A DNA stretch of 64,000 nt from Calothrix sp. NIES-2098 (GCA_002368175.1 AP018172.1:186001-250000); one strand, 5' to 3'. Shown: positions 51,437-61,267, counted from the first letter of the stretch. A program made the numbers and translations. The notes: generated by a model not told the origin, from the letters alone.

Positions 51437-53623
51437 TTAACTGACTGTAATCACAGTTGCTAAACTCTCGTTCGCTAACCTGTTAATTGCGGAGACTGCA
51501 TAGGTTCCCGTCCCTACAGTGGCAAAGTTTGTCCCAGCAGATAAAACTCGTTGAATTACCCAGTTATCCCCAGTTTGGCGATAAAGCGCCCAAGAACGAA
51601 CTGGTTGGTTATCACCAGGTTGCCAATTGAGTTTACCGTTAACATATTGCAATCCTGTGGGGGGTGCTGGTGGTGTTGTATCATGCCAAGGCAAAATAGG
51701 AGTTAGGGCGGGTTTGTTATAAAGCAGACTTTGGAATTTATCAGCAATTCCCTGGCTATTTTCCATCAATACACCCAAATTAAAGAAAATATTCCCCAAA
51801 GATAAAAGTCCAGCTTGGCTACGACTAATTATTACCTGCTTTTCAATCTCTTCACTCTCCCGACTCTTGTTGCTGGGTTCCGTTAAATTGTTACCAGCGT
51901 AAACGTGTTTTTGTTTTGTGTTTACTTGTGTCCACCACTTGAGTAAGGCAGAATAACTTTGTTGTGTTTGGTCGGTACGCCAGTAAAGTTGAGGTGCAAT
52001 GTAATCAATCCAACCTTGTTCTAGCCATTTTTTCGAGTCAGCGTAGAGTACATCGTAAGCATCTAAGCCAGTAATTCCTGATGGTTGTCCGGGGCGATAA
52101 ATACCAAAGGGACTAATGCCAAATTTAACGTAGGGTTTTGCAGCTTTAATTCCTTCAGCTAGACGCACCACCATGAGATTGACATTTTCTCTACGCCAGT
52201 CACCCAAGCTGAGTCCGCCACCAGCGTTTTTATAAGCTGCGTAGGTTTTGTTATCGGGGAAAGTTTGACCTGATATGGGATAGGGATAAAAATAATCATC
52301 TAAGTGTACGCCATCGATGTCATAACGGCGCACAACATCAAGAATAACGTTGTAAGCCCGATCTTGAACAACTTTCAATCCTGGGTCCATCCACAGCTGA
52401 TTACCCCATTTATAAACAACTTCGGGATTAGTTACAGCTATATGGGGGCTGACATTTGAACCTTGCTGGATTGAAGTTTTAGCGCGATAGGGGTTGAACC
52501 AAGCATGAAGTTCAATATTGCGCTTGTGACATTCTACGATCGCAAACTCTAAGGGGTCATAAAATGGTTCTGGTGCTTTACCCTGAGTTCCTGTCAGCCA
52601 AGCACTCCAAGGTTCTAATGATGAAGCATACAAAGCATCGCCTTCTGGCCGTACCTGCAAAATTAAAGCATTAAAGTTCAGCTGCTGTAATTTGGTGATA
52701 ATTGCCAGTAGTTCCGATTTCTGCTGTGCAGCAGGTAGTCCAGCTTTGGAAGGCCAGTCACTATTCCAGACTGATGCTACCCAAGCCCCGCGAAACTCCC
52801 GTTGATGGCTTACCCTGACTGTATTAGATGGTACTGGGGTTGGTGTTGGCGTCGGCGTCGGTGTTGGCGTTGGTACTGGAATGGGTATAGGTGTTGGTGT
52901 TGGAATGGGAGTGGGTGTCGGCGTTGGGGTTGGTATTGGAATCGGTATCGGCGTTGGTGTAGGTGTCGGTGTTGGACTCGGTGTTGGAGTGGGTGCTGGC
53001 GTCGGTGGAATCACTAAGTAGGCAGAGGAAATTTTATCTGCTTGCCCTAGATACACCAAAGCTTGATAGACTATTACTGCGACATCAGCACGAGTCGCTG
53101 CGATATTTGGGTTAAGTAATTTAATATTTGGATAGCTAGCGACTAAACCTGCACTTGTGGCAATAGCTACCTGATTTTTAGCATAGTCTGCGATCGCATT
53201 TGCATCTTGATAGAATTGCGACAATTTACTAACCAAGTCAGGTTTGATTTTAGTAGCAAGATCCAAGCCGTTGACTATCGCAACAAAAACATCTCCTCTA
53301 GAAATTCTATTGTCAGGACGAAAAGTGCGATCGGGATATCCACTAATAAATCCTGTCTCATAAGTTTTTTGAATAGCATTAAAAGCCCAGTGTTTAGCAG
53401 GTACATCGCTAAAAGGGACATATTGCCGCTTTGGAGGTACTGTAAAGACTGCCCCAATAATGGCAGCAAATTCCGCACGAGTTACTGAGTTATCTGGGCG
53501 AAAAGTCCCGTTAGGATATCCATTTATAATGCGACGCGCTGATAAAGCTTGAATAAATAAGCGTGCCCAATGGTTTTTAATATCCGAGAAAGGTGTAGAA
53601 CTAGATACCATTGTGGATTGCAC
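51437..53623 (-). CDS. SLH-domain family-10 glycosylhydrolase-like protein
   Basis: A 724-728-residue protein. Three SLH motifs (about 10-200: FSDIKNHWARLFIQAL, NGYPNGTFRPDNSVTRAEFA and so on) bind cell-wall polymer. A Pro/Thr-rich linker (about 212-272) connects to a GHL10-type (glycosylhydrolase-like) TIM barrel (about 275-640: REFRGAWVASVWNSDWPSKAG, DGVHLDDYFYP). A beta-rich C-terminal module follows. The enzyme probably acts on polysaccharide at the cell surface. No clear signal peptide is seen from the GTG at 53623 or the ATG at 53611, which is odd for a surface protein. Confidence 0.85.
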   Translation of the reverse strand: MQSTMVSSSTPFSDIKNHWARLFIQALSARRIINGYPNGTFRPDNSVTRAEFAAIIGAVFTVPPKRQYVPFSDVPAKHWAFNAIQKTYETGFISGYPDRTFRPDNRISRGDVFVAIVNGLDLATKIKPDLVSKLSQFYQDANAIADYAKNQVAIATSAGLVASYPNIKLLNPNIAATRADVAVIVYQALVYLGQADKISSAYLVIPPTPAPTPTPSPTPTPTPTPIPIPIPTPTPTPTPIPTPTPIPIPVPTPTPTPTPTPTPVPSNTVRVSHQREFRGAWVASVWNSDWPSKAGLPAAQQKSELLAIITKLQQLNFNALILQVRPEGDALYASSLEPWSAWLTGTQGKAPEPFYDPLEFAIVECHKRNIELHAWFNPYRAKTSIQQGSNVSPHIAVTNPEVVYKWGNQLWMDPGLKVVQDRAYNVILDVVRRYDIDGVHLDDYFYPYPISGQTFPDNKTYAAYKNAGGGLSLGDWRRENVNLMVVRLAEGIKAAKPYVKFGISPFGIYRPGQPSGITGLDAYDVLYADSKKWLEQGWIDYIAPQLYWRTDQTQQSYSALLKWWTQVNTKQKHVYAGNNLTEPSNKSRESEEIEKQVIISRSQAGLLSLGNIFFNLGVLMENSQGIADKFQSLLYNKPALTPILPWHDTTPPAPPTGLQYVNGKLNWQPGDNQPVRSWALYRQTGDNWVIQRVLSAGTNFATVGTGTYAVSAINRLANESLATVITVS
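52815..53015. repeat. Low-complexity Pro/Thr linker repeat
   Basis: Tandem GGTGTTGGCGTC-like units encode the Pro-Thr linker of the SLH glycosylhydrolase. Unit length is a multiple of six bases, so indels of whole units keep the frame. Such repeats vary in number between strains. Confidence 0.7.
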
Positions 53624-53828
53624 CTAGATGTGATTTTGATTGTCCTATGTTAATTTAGCAACATAAGTGCGATCGCTGCCGACATATAAGCCCACAGCTA
53701 GAAACTAGTTGCTCAAACACACAGAGGAGAGGAGTTTTGAGGCTTTTATAGTAGTCAAACAAGGGAGTTGATGACTATCCTTTGTATTTATATCAGTTGA
53801 TTTGATAAAAGTTATGCTTTTAACTGGT

Positions 53829-54938
53829 TTACTTTTCTTTTAAGATTTGAGTACCAGATATACTAGAGCATCCCCACACCTCAACGGTATTTTCTCCACT
53901 CCAAATGAATAGTTTCTGCCCATCTGAGCTAATTGCAAGACCAGTAATTAACGATGAATGACTGGTGAGACTACAAAGTTCATGTCCTGTCCGAACGTTC
54001 CCCACTTTAATGCTTCCATTTTCTCGACTACCACTAAGTAAAAATTGTCGATCGCGGCTGACCGTAATTACAGGCATATACCCTGAAAGGCTGAAGGTGC
54101 AAATTATTTGTTCTGTTTGCCAATCCCATATTTTATATTTTTGGTCAAAATTTTTATCTTCAGTTACTAAAACTTGGGAATTTGAATAGATAAAATTATG
54201 ACCTCGATCCGACATATAAATATAGGAAATTACTCCTTGTACTTGTATATTCCATAATTCAAAAATTTCTCCGTCAACAGCATTTAAAAATGATTGACCA
54301 TCTAAACTCAAGGCAACATAGCAAAACCAATCTGAGCGTCGATGGGTAGTGAAGATTTTTTCCTTTGTTTTTAGATTCCACACTTCAGCATAATCGTTAC
54401 AATTCCAAAGCCTTAAAACACAATTGTCGGGTGTGATAGCGATTTGATCGAATTTCTTCGTTGCTTCTGATTGGAATGTGCATATTACTTGTTGTGTTCG
54501 CATATTCCAAACTTGAATTGTGTTGTTATAGTTACAAGTAACTAAGGTTTGCCAGTCTGAGCTTACATCTACACAAGTTATCTTGCGAACTTCATCTGTG
54601 TACCTCTCAATAGTAAAAAGATACTCCAACAATAAATAGGAGTTATATTGTTGTAATGCCAATTTAGCTTTTGGCTCTGTACTTTCCTGAAGTAGCCAAT
54701 AAGCTGCTTCTTGAACATCAACTTCTGAGTTCTGTAAAGCTTGAATAATCAAGTCTAAGCCAGCTTCTCCATACTCAAAAGCATCTAGAAGGGCATCAAT
54801 TTTTTGTTCAACCCTTCCATCTGCTAGCAATTGCTTAACTCTTTCAATCTCTCCCAAAACTGCATTATTTGCTGGGAGATTAGAACTATTACTTATAAAA
54901 ACATCGGAGTTTCCGGGCTGATACGAATTTGTGGTCAT
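53829..54938 (-). CDS. HEAT and WD40-repeat protein
   Basis: A protein of about 369 residues. The N-terminal part (about 20-100) has HEAT-like helices (DALLDAFEYGEAGLDLIIQALQNSEVDVQEAAYWLLQES). The C-terminal part (about 110-370) has WD40-type blades such as TLVTCNYNNTIQVWNMRTQQVICTF and LAISSDGQKLFIWSGENTVEVW, some degenerate. It is probably a protein-binding scaffold. The ATG at 54938 lies only 16 bp from the divergent start of the next gene. Its function is unknown. Confidence 0.78.
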   Translation of the reverse strand: MTTNSYQPGNSDVFISNSSNLPANNAVLGEIERVKQLLADGRVEQKIDALLDAFEYGEAGLDLIIQALQNSEVDVQEAAYWLLQESTEPKAKLALQQYNSYLLLEYLFTIERYTDEVRKITCVDVSSDWQTLVTCNYNNTIQVWNMRTQQVICTFQSEATKKFDQIAITPDNCVLRLWNCNDYAEVWNLKTKEKIFTTHRRSDWFCYVALSLDGQSFLNAVDGEIFELWNIQVQGVISYIYMSDRGHNFIYSNSQVLVTEDKNFDQKYKIWDWQTEQIICTFSLSGYMPVITVSRDRQFLLSGSRENGSIKVGNVRTGHELCSLTSHSSLITGLAISSDGQKLFIWSGENTVEVWGCSSISGTQILKEK

Positions 54939-54954
54939 AAGGAATCTGATATAT

Positions 54955-55794
54955 ATGAGCAAAATACTAGAAACTAAAATTCTTAACTATCTCTCATACT
55001 TAGGCGATTCAGAGTACATGGTTGAGATTGTTACATCACCTGGTGCAGTTGATAGCCTCATTAAGTTACTTCATAGCGATAATCCAGAAATTGTTAGCTA
55101 CGCTTCTCTTTTTATTACAGATTTTGTTCTTAGCGGTTCTCGGAACAATATTTGCAAAGAATCCTGGGAAACTCAGCTACGGTCGAAAATTATTGCGGAA
55201 CTAGAGCATCTTGTACTTATAAATAACCACTTCATACGTAAACAAGTAATCTATACCCTAGGAAAAATATGCAGTTATGATAGCGTACCTGTTCTGCTTC
55301 AAGCATTTCATGAACTACGCGATCGCGATCCAATTTTATTACCCCGACTTGTAGGAGAGTTATTTTGGCTGGGAGTAGAAAATCGTTTTGATATACTTGA
55401 GATTGCGATCGCCAGCAAACACTACACAACTCGCTGGGCTGTCTTAGAACTTTTAGGTGAATTTATTTATCGCGTTCCAGATGAAGAGGATGAAACGTTT
55501 TTAATGCAGTACAAGTTTTATGAACAGCTACGTCATGACTCACATAGATTTGTGAAGACGGAGGCAGAGTATAAATATCAAATTTCAGAATTGAATCATC
55601 GTAAACATCAAGAAAATATGTCTAAATCCGAGTACAAAAAATTATACAGGGAATTAAATAAATTAAAACCCTCGCTGACTTTTTTTGGAATTAGTCTTCA
55701 ATTTTGTAATTATATGTCGAGGAATAATCTATCTATATACACCATAGAAGAGCTAGAAAATTTTATTGATAACAAACTTAAACAAGAACTGTGA
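54955..55794 (+). CDS. HEAT-repeat protein
   Basis: A 279-residue protein with HEAT-like repeats (AVDSLIKLLHSDNPEIVSYASLFITDFVL, FIRKQVIYTLGKICSYDSVPVLLQAF, TTRWAVLELLGEFIYRVPDE) and a Lys-rich helical C-terminus. AAGGA precedes the ATG at 54955; the GTG at 54931 is a weaker start and would overlap the divergent gene. The pair of HEAT-containing genes facing apart suggests a shared complex, which is inference. Its 3' end overlaps the remnant toxin frame. Confidence 0.75.
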   Translation: MSKILETKILNYLSYLGDSEYMVEIVTSPGAVDSLIKLLHSDNPEIVSYASLFITDFVLSGSRNNICKESWETQLRSKIIAELEHLVLINNHFIRKQVIYTLGKICSYDSVPVLLQAFHELRDRDPILLPRLVGELFWLGVENRFDILEIAIASKHYTTRWAVLELLGEFIYRVPDEEDETFLMQYKFYEQLRHDSHRFVKTEAEYKYQISELNHRKHQENMSKSEYKKLYRELNKLKPSLTFFGISLQFCNYMSRNNLSIYTIEELENFIDNKLKQEL

Positions 55795-55891
55795 CCAGAA
55801 CTAGCCAAGATTTGTTGTTGGGGTTACGTTGTCGAAATTGTCTTAGATATAATTTATCAACATTTTCATCAAGAATAAATTTGAGAGTCAT
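55778..55891 (-). pseudogene. Truncated DUF5615-like (PIN-like) toxin
   Basis: A 37-residue frame from the ATG at 55891 that overlaps the end of the DUF433 gene by 23 bp. Its start, MTLKFILDENVDKLYLRQF, looks like the N-terminus of DUF5615 PIN-like toxins (LDEN motif), but the frame then ends at 55778 inside the neighbouring HEAT gene. The remaining catalytic acid residues are absent, so it is a remnant. Confidence 0.6.
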
Positions 55892-56219
55892 CTGTTTTGT
55901 TCATGGCTTCTCTTTCAGCTTTGAATTTTATCAGCTTGGCAACAACTGGCGGGGGGTTGCGGCGCTGTTCTTCCCGCACTTTATGACTCCACTCTAACCA
56001 ATCAGTCAGGTAGGCGCTGACAGCTTCTTTGTTATGCAGGTAATAAAGAATAGTTGCATATACTTGCTCTAAAGTCACCGAGGGATAGCTTTCAGCAATT
56101 TCTTCTGGAGTACGACTGCGATGGATAAATTCATAAAGAATAGTTTCAATGCCTACTCTTGTACCTTTGAGTCGAATATCATCAGGACGCTGAAAATCAA
56201 AGTAATCTTCTAGAAGCAT
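55869..56219 (-). CDS. DUF433 antitoxin-like protein
   Basis: A 116-residue protein: LEDYFDFQRPDDIRLKGTRVGIETILYEFIHRSRTPEEIAESYPSVTLEQVYATILYYL is the DUF433 domain (VapB-type antitoxin with a MerR-like HTH), and a charged C-terminal tail usually neutralises the toxin. In the family the partner is a DUF5615 toxin encoded directly after. Here that partner is truncated at 55778-55891, leaving an apparently intact antitoxin. It could now be a solitary regulator or an anti-addiction factor. Confidence 0.8.
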   Translation of the reverse strand: MLLEDYFDFQRPDDIRLKGTRVGIETILYEFIHRSRTPEEIAESYPSVTLEQVYATILYYLHNKEAVSAYLTDWLEWSHKVREEQRRNPPPVVAKLIKFKAEREAMNKTDDSQIYS

Positions 56220-56559
56220 AATTTACCTTATTATTTATTGGGCTAAATATAATTTTACAGAGTTGCAAAATGTGTCTATAACATTCTGTTGAAAATTAGT
56301 TTATAAAATTTCATTGCTGCTAACACTTATTTTTCAAACATGATATAAGTAAGACTGCTATATTGACGCTAGTACAAATGTTCGGCACAAGCATCAAGAG
56401 AATGGCTAAGAATTACCAATTCCCCATAACCCATGCTATTTACCTGATTTCTCTGCGCTGGGAGTTGTTGGATAAATCCGAAATTCTCTGGCTGAACTAG
56501 TAGACAATCTATATTTCCTTGCTACACTTTTACTTCATTAGCCCAGCAAAAGAGCGCCT
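56220..56559. other. Divergent region before smc
   Basis: About 340 bp between the DUF433 gene (-) and smc (+). It should hold both promoters. AT-rich with short A/T runs; no clear operator, RNA or gene is seen. Confidence 0.35.
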
Positions 56560-59500
56560 ATGGTTCATGTAAAGCGCGTCGAACTTACCAATTTTAAGTC
56601 CTTCGGTGGTACTACCCAAGTTCCTTTGCTGGGGGGGTTTACTGTCATATCTGGGCCGAATGGTTCTGGTAAATCGAATATTCTTGATGCGCTGCTGTTT
56701 TGTCTCGGACTCGCCAGTTCTAAGGGAATGCGAGCCGATCGCTTACCAGATTTGGTAAATAATACTCAAACAGCTAAAAGTCGTGCGACTGTGGAAGCTA
56801 GCGTCACGGTGACATTTGATATTACTGATGCAGTCTCCCTTAACGATACTAAGGCGCAAATTCAAGACAGCCTGGAAGAAATAGAAGTAATAGAAGTTGA
56901 GGAAACCGAGGAAACTGAGGAAGACAAGTCAAACTCAAAACTTCCTAATCCCGAAACGTCGAATGAGTGGAGTGTCACCAGAAAGCTGCGGGTGACGCAC
57001 CAGGGAACTTATACGTCAAATTACTATATCAATGGCGCATCTTGCACTCTCACAGAATTACATGAAGCCTTGGAGTCGCTGCGGATTTATCCCGAAGGCT
57101 ACAACGTTGTCCTTCAAGGGGATGTCACCAGCATTATCTCGATGAACGCCAGAGAACGGCGGGAAATTATTGATGAATTGGCGGGGGTAGCAGCGTTCGA
57201 TCGCAAGATTAACCAAGCCAAGGATACTTTAGATGAGGTGAAGGAGAAGGAAGATAGTTGTCGGATTATTGAGACAGAATTAACTGTACAACGCGATCGC
57301 CTTTCTCAAGACCGAGCCAAAGCCGAAAAATATCAAAAACTCCGCGCAGAATATCTATCTAAACAATCCTGGGAAGCTGTGTTATCGTGGCGTTCTCTAC
57401 AAGCACAGCAAGAAAAATTAGCTAACCAAATTCAAAATGGCGATCGCAAATCTCAAGAACTTTCGGCGGAACTGACAACTCTTAACACTACAATCGAGCA
57501 AACAACCGTTGAACTCGATCAACTCAATGCTCATGTGAAAGCTTTAGGGGAAGAAGAACTTTTAGCCGTACAATCTAACCTCGCCACCCAAGAAGCCGAA
57601 CACAAACAACTCCAGCGTCAGCGCAGCGAATTAGAAACAGCTACCCAAGAAACTGCGAAACGTCAGGCGCAAAACCAGCAAGAAATTCAACAGCACCAAC
57701 GTTCCTTAGAACAAATTGCGGAAACCCAGGTTGTCGAAAAGCAATCGATTGTTTACTGTCAGCAACAAAGAGATGAAGCACAACAAGCTTTAGAAACTTC
57801 TCGCCAAGCAGCAGCAGAAATTGCTTCGGCTTCGGAAGCTTGGGTACAGCAACAAACGGCGTTAAACCGTCAAATAGAAACTCTGCTGCAAACTCTCGAA
57901 CCGCAACGCACCGAACAAGCACAGCTAAGAGAACGTAACGATCAGCTACAGCAGCAAATTCAAGAGCAAACCCAGCTAGTTGCCACTTTAGAACCAGAAT
58001 TAGCCACAAAACAAGCTGAGTGTAGTCGTTTAGAAACAGAATTTAACACCTCTAGCGAACCAATCCAAAACTTAGCGCAAAATCTCGCCGCTACCGAACA
58101 AGAACTGCAAATTCAACAAGATACGCAAAAGCGGCTTTTACAAGAACAACGGGAAAAACAACGACAATTAGATAAACTAGAAGCGCAAGCGCAAGCACAG
58201 CAAGAAGTTCAAGGAACGCAAGCTAGCAAAGTCATCATGCAATCGGGAATGCCGGGACTTTGTGGCTTAGTGGTACAGTTAGGCAGAGTCGAACCCCGCT
58301 TTCAACTGGCTTTGGAAATTGCTGCGGGTGGACGTTTGGGACATATAGTGGTGGAAGATGATGGGGTCGCCGCTGCGGGAATTGAACTTTTAAAGCAGAA
58401 ACGCGCCGGGAGAGCTACCTTTTTACCCTTAAATAAAATTAACGCTCCCAGATTTACCCAAGATGCCACACTGCGTTTAGCTGGTGGTTTCGTTAACTAT
58501 GCTGTTAACTTAGTTGAATGCGATCGCCGTTATAAAGATGTCTTTAGCTATGTTTTTGGTAACACCGTAGTATTTTCCACCCTCGAACAGGCGCGGAAAA
58601 ACTTAGGCTTATACCGCATCGTCACTCTCGACGGGGAATTATTAGAAACTAGTGGCGCAATGACTGGTGGTAGTAACAACCAGCGTTCATCGTTGCGGTT
58701 TGGGAACGTGGAAGCCGCAGAACCGGAGGAAGTAGCCGCTTTAAGAAACCGCTTAGGGGAAATTGAACGAGTTTTAGAACGTTGTACTGAAGCCATCAAT
58801 AAGCTGTCAATCAAAACCAAAGCCTTGGCGCAAGAAGTCACAGAAGCACGTCAAGCACGGCGAGAACAGCAGTTGCAATTAGAACAATTGCAAAAAGAAA
58901 TTAAAACTTTGACAGCGCAGTTAGAAAATACGCGATCGCAATTAGCGCAAAATAGTGAAAAATTCGCCACTGCGCAATCGCGCTTGGAGGTTCTGGCTCG
59001 GGAATTACCAGGACAAGAAACGCAGTTGCAACAATTGCGACAAACTTTAGCAGAATTAGAAGCATCGCAAACCCCCAGCGAATGGCAACAAATTCAAGCA
59101 ACTATTAAAAACCAAGAGCAACAATTACAACAAAGAGAAACAGCATTACGCGAAGCCGAACAAAGATTAAAAAATCTCGAAAATCAGCAACAGCGCTTGC
59201 AAGAAAAAATCCAAGAAGCAGAGGAACGAATTACTCAATACCAGCAAGAACAAGAGACACAACAAAATCAATTAACAGCACTCAGCACTCAGCACTCAGC
59301 ACTCAGCACGCAAATTGCTGAAACCCGTGTAAGGTTGAGTCAGATGGAACTTAATTTAGGCGAAGAAAAACAAAAACGCGATCGCACCGAACAAGAATTG
59401 CGATCGCATCTCCTGCGTCAGCAACAATTAGAATGGGAATTGCAAAAACTCCAAGAAACTCTCGTAGCACGGCGAGAGGAATTAGTTAACGTCAAAGAGC

Positions 59501-60222
59501 AACTGCAAACCTTAGCACCAGAACTGCCCGATCCCTTACCAGAAGTCCCAGATCAAGTAGACTTAGAAGAATTGCAGAAAGAATTGCGATCGCTTGCCAA
59601 ACGCCTGCAAGCAATGGAACCAGTAAATATGCTGGCTTTGGAAGAATACGAACGCACCCAAAACCGCCTGCAAGAACTGACACAAAAACTGGAAACCCTA
59701 GAAGCAGAGCGCACAGAATTACTTTTGCGGATTGAAAACTTTACTACCTTACGTCAACGCGCCTTTAAAGAAGCCTTCGACGCAGTTAACGAAAACTTCC
59801 AATCAATTTTCGCCACCCTTTCCGACGGTGACGGCTACCTGCAACTAGACGATCCCGAAGATCCCTTTAGCAGTGGGTTGAATTTAGTTGCACACCCCAA
59901 AGGTAAACCAGTGCAGCGATTAGCTTCCATGTCTGGGGGTGAAAAATCTCTGACAGCTTTAAGCTTTATCTTTTCCCTGCAACGCTATCGCCCTTCACCC
60001 TTCTATGCCTTTGACGAAGTAGATATGTTTTTGGATGGGGCAAACGTAGAGCGATTAGCTAAAATGATTAAACAACAGGCAAAGCAAGCACAATTTATAG
60101 TTGTGAGTTTGCGCCGCCCGATGATAGAATCAGCCGAACGCACAATTGGCGTTACTCAAGCACGGGGAGCGTATACCCAAGTTTTGGGAATTAAATTGCA
60201 AACCGACCATACATCTGCTTGA
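56560..60222 (+). CDS. smc: Chromosome segregation protein SMC
   Basis: A 1220-residue ATPase that organises chromosomes with ScpA/ScpB. Walker A is GPNGSGKS (32-39). Two long coiled-coil arms (about 200-520 and 690-1020) flank the hinge (about 540-680: GMPGLCGLVVQLGRVEPRFQLALEIAAGGRLGHIVV). The C-terminal signature is SMSGGEKSLTALSFIF and Walker B is FYAFDEVDMFLD. An acidic insert lies near residues 108-125. The second coiled coil carries a seven-base repeat array (59274-59308) encoding ALSTQHSALSTQ. Confidence 0.96.
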   Translation: MVHVKRVELTNFKSFGGTTQVPLLGGFTVISGPNGSGKSNILDALLFCLGLASSKGMRADRLPDLVNNTQTAKSRATVEASVTVTFDITDAVSLNDTKAQIQDSLEEIEVIEVEETEETEEDKSNSKLPNPETSNEWSVTRKLRVTHQGTYTSNYYINGASCTLTELHEALESLRIYPEGYNVVLQGDVTSIISMNARERREIIDELAGVAAFDRKINQAKDTLDEVKEKEDSCRIIETELTVQRDRLSQDRAKAEKYQKLRAEYLSKQSWEAVLSWRSLQAQQEKLANQIQNGDRKSQELSAELTTLNTTIEQTTVELDQLNAHVKALGEEELLAVQSNLATQEAEHKQLQRQRSELETATQETAKRQAQNQQEIQQHQRSLEQIAETQVVEKQSIVYCQQQRDEAQQALETSRQAAAEIASASEAWVQQQTALNRQIETLLQTLEPQRTEQAQLRERNDQLQQQIQEQTQLVATLEPELATKQAECSRLETEFNTSSEPIQNLAQNLAATEQELQIQQDTQKRLLQEQREKQRQLDKLEAQAQAQQEVQGTQASKVIMQSGMPGLCGLVVQLGRVEPRFQLALEIAAGGRLGHIVVEDDGVAAAGIELLKQKRAGRATFLPLNKINAPRFTQDATLRLAGGFVNYAVNLVECDRRYKDVFSYVFGNTVVFSTLEQARKNLGLYRIVTLDGELLETSGAMTGGSNNQRSSLRFGNVEAAEPEEVAALRNRLGEIERVLERCTEAINKLSIKTKALAQEVTEARQARREQQLQLEQLQKEIKTLTAQLENTRSQLAQNSEKFATAQSRLEVLARELPGQETQLQQLRQTLAELEASQTPSEWQQIQATIKNQEQQLQQRETALREAEQRLKNLENQQQRLQEKIQEAEERITQYQQEQETQQNQLTALSTQHSALSTQIAETRVRLSQMELNLGEEKQKRDRTEQELRSHLLRQQQLEWELQKLQETLVARREELVNVKEQLQTLAPELPDPLPEVPDQVDLEELQKELRSLAKRLQAMEPVNMLALEEYERTQNRLQELTQKLETLEAERTELLLRIENFTTLRQRAFKEAFDAVNENFQSIFATLSDGDGYLQLDDPEDPFSSGLNLVAHPKGKPVQRLASMSGGEKSLTALSFIFSLQRYRPSPFYAFDEVDMFLDGANVERLAKMIKQQAKQAQFIVVSLRRPMIESAERTIGVTQARGAYTQVLGIKLQTDHTSA
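59274..59308. repeat. Heptamer (STRR-like) array inside smc
   Basis: Four perfect copies of CTCAGCA (59281-59308) after one degenerate copy. The array keeps the reading frame and encodes part of the distal coiled coil of SMC. Such arrays are normally intergenic. Confidence 0.75.
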
Positions 60223-60280
60223 GTTTTTGTTAATAATAGTGTATAGATTAACCGGATTCGAGATCAGGACTCGGTATAGA

Positions 60281-61267
60281 ATGACCTCTGAACAGATAAT
60301 TAGGCGTTCCGACATATTAAATACTCAGGTGATTACCCGCGATAACGGTAAGCGAGTAGGCATCGTCAGTCAAGTCTGGGTGGATATTGACCAGCGAGAG
60401 GTTGTGGCTCTTGGCTTGAGAGACAGCCTGATCTCTATTTCTGGTATACCGCGCAATATGTACCTTAGCAGTATCAGCCAGATTGGTGATGTCATCCTGG
60501 TAGATAACGAGGACGTAATTGAAGATATTGAAGTTGAAACTTTAAGCAACCTGATTAACTGGGAAGTAATTACAGAAACCGGCGAAGTACTAGGTAGAGT
60601 GCGGGGCTTCAAATTCAATGGTGAAAATGGCAAACTTCATTCCATAGTCATCGCTTCTTTGGGATTGCCACAAATACCTGAGCAAGTCTTGAGTACTTAC
60701 GAACTATCAATTGAAGAAATCGTCAGCACAGGCCCCAGCAGATTAATTGTATTTGAAGGAGCCGAAGAACGCGCCAACCAGTTGACAGTTGGCTTGCTAG
60801 AACGCTTAGGTATTGGTAAAGCACCTTGGGAACGCGATGTTGATGAAGAATACGGCTATAGCGCCCCTCGCACCGTCGCACCCGCGAATCAACTACCCAG
60901 CGGTGTACCATTACAACCACCCAAGCCCAAAGTTCGCACCCCCGAACCCGTAGCACGGGAAGAATGGGATGAGGACTATGTGGAAGAAGAAAGACCCCAG
61001 CGCCAAGTAATGCAGGCGCGTCAATACGAATCGATTCAATACGAAGAAGACGACGAAGAAGACAATTGGAGTGAGGCGACAGATAAAGACAGGTATCAAC
61101 AACCTGCTAAATTTGAAGCTCAACCCTACAAAAAACCATACGCCGACGAATACGACAATTATGACGATGTAGATGGCGATGCTTGGGACGATGCACCAAA
61201 GCCCGTCAACATTCCGAAGAAAGTCAAAGAAAAACAACCCGAATACGAAGAAGAAGGCGGATATTAA
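60281..61267 (+). CDS. PRC-barrel domain protein
   Basis: A protein of 328 residues. Two PRC-barrel-type segments (about 1-80: RSDILNTQVITRDNGKRVGIVSQVWVDIDQREVVALGLRDSL; about 85-160: LINWEVITETGEVLGRVRGFKFN) are followed by a long acidic, Tyr/Glu-rich disordered tail. PRC barrels occur in photosynthetic-reaction-centre H subunits and RNA-processing proteins. The ATG at 60281 is the first that starts the domain. It follows smc by 58 bp and may be co-transcribed. Its role is unknown. Confidence 0.82.
   Translation: MTSEQIIRRSDILNTQVITRDNGKRVGIVSQVWVDIDQREVVALGLRDSLISISGIPRNMYLSSISQIGDVILVDNEDVIEDIEVETLSNLINWEVITETGEVLGRVRGFKFNGENGKLHSIVIASLGLPQIPEQVLSTYELSIEEIVSTGPSRLIVFEGAEERANQLTVGLLERLGIGKAPWERDVDEEYGYSAPRTVAPANQLPSGVPLQPPKPKVRTPEPVAREEWDEDYVEEERPQRQVMQARQYESIQYEEDDEEDNWSEATDKDRYQQPAKFEAQPYKKPYADEYDNYDDVDGDAWDDAPKPVNIPKKVKEKQPEYEEEGGY

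Noticed and set aside
52802..53017. A Trp/Cys/Arg-rich 71-residue frame opposite the SLH gene.
   Set aside because: It is the complement of the Pro-Thr linker repeat, not a gene.
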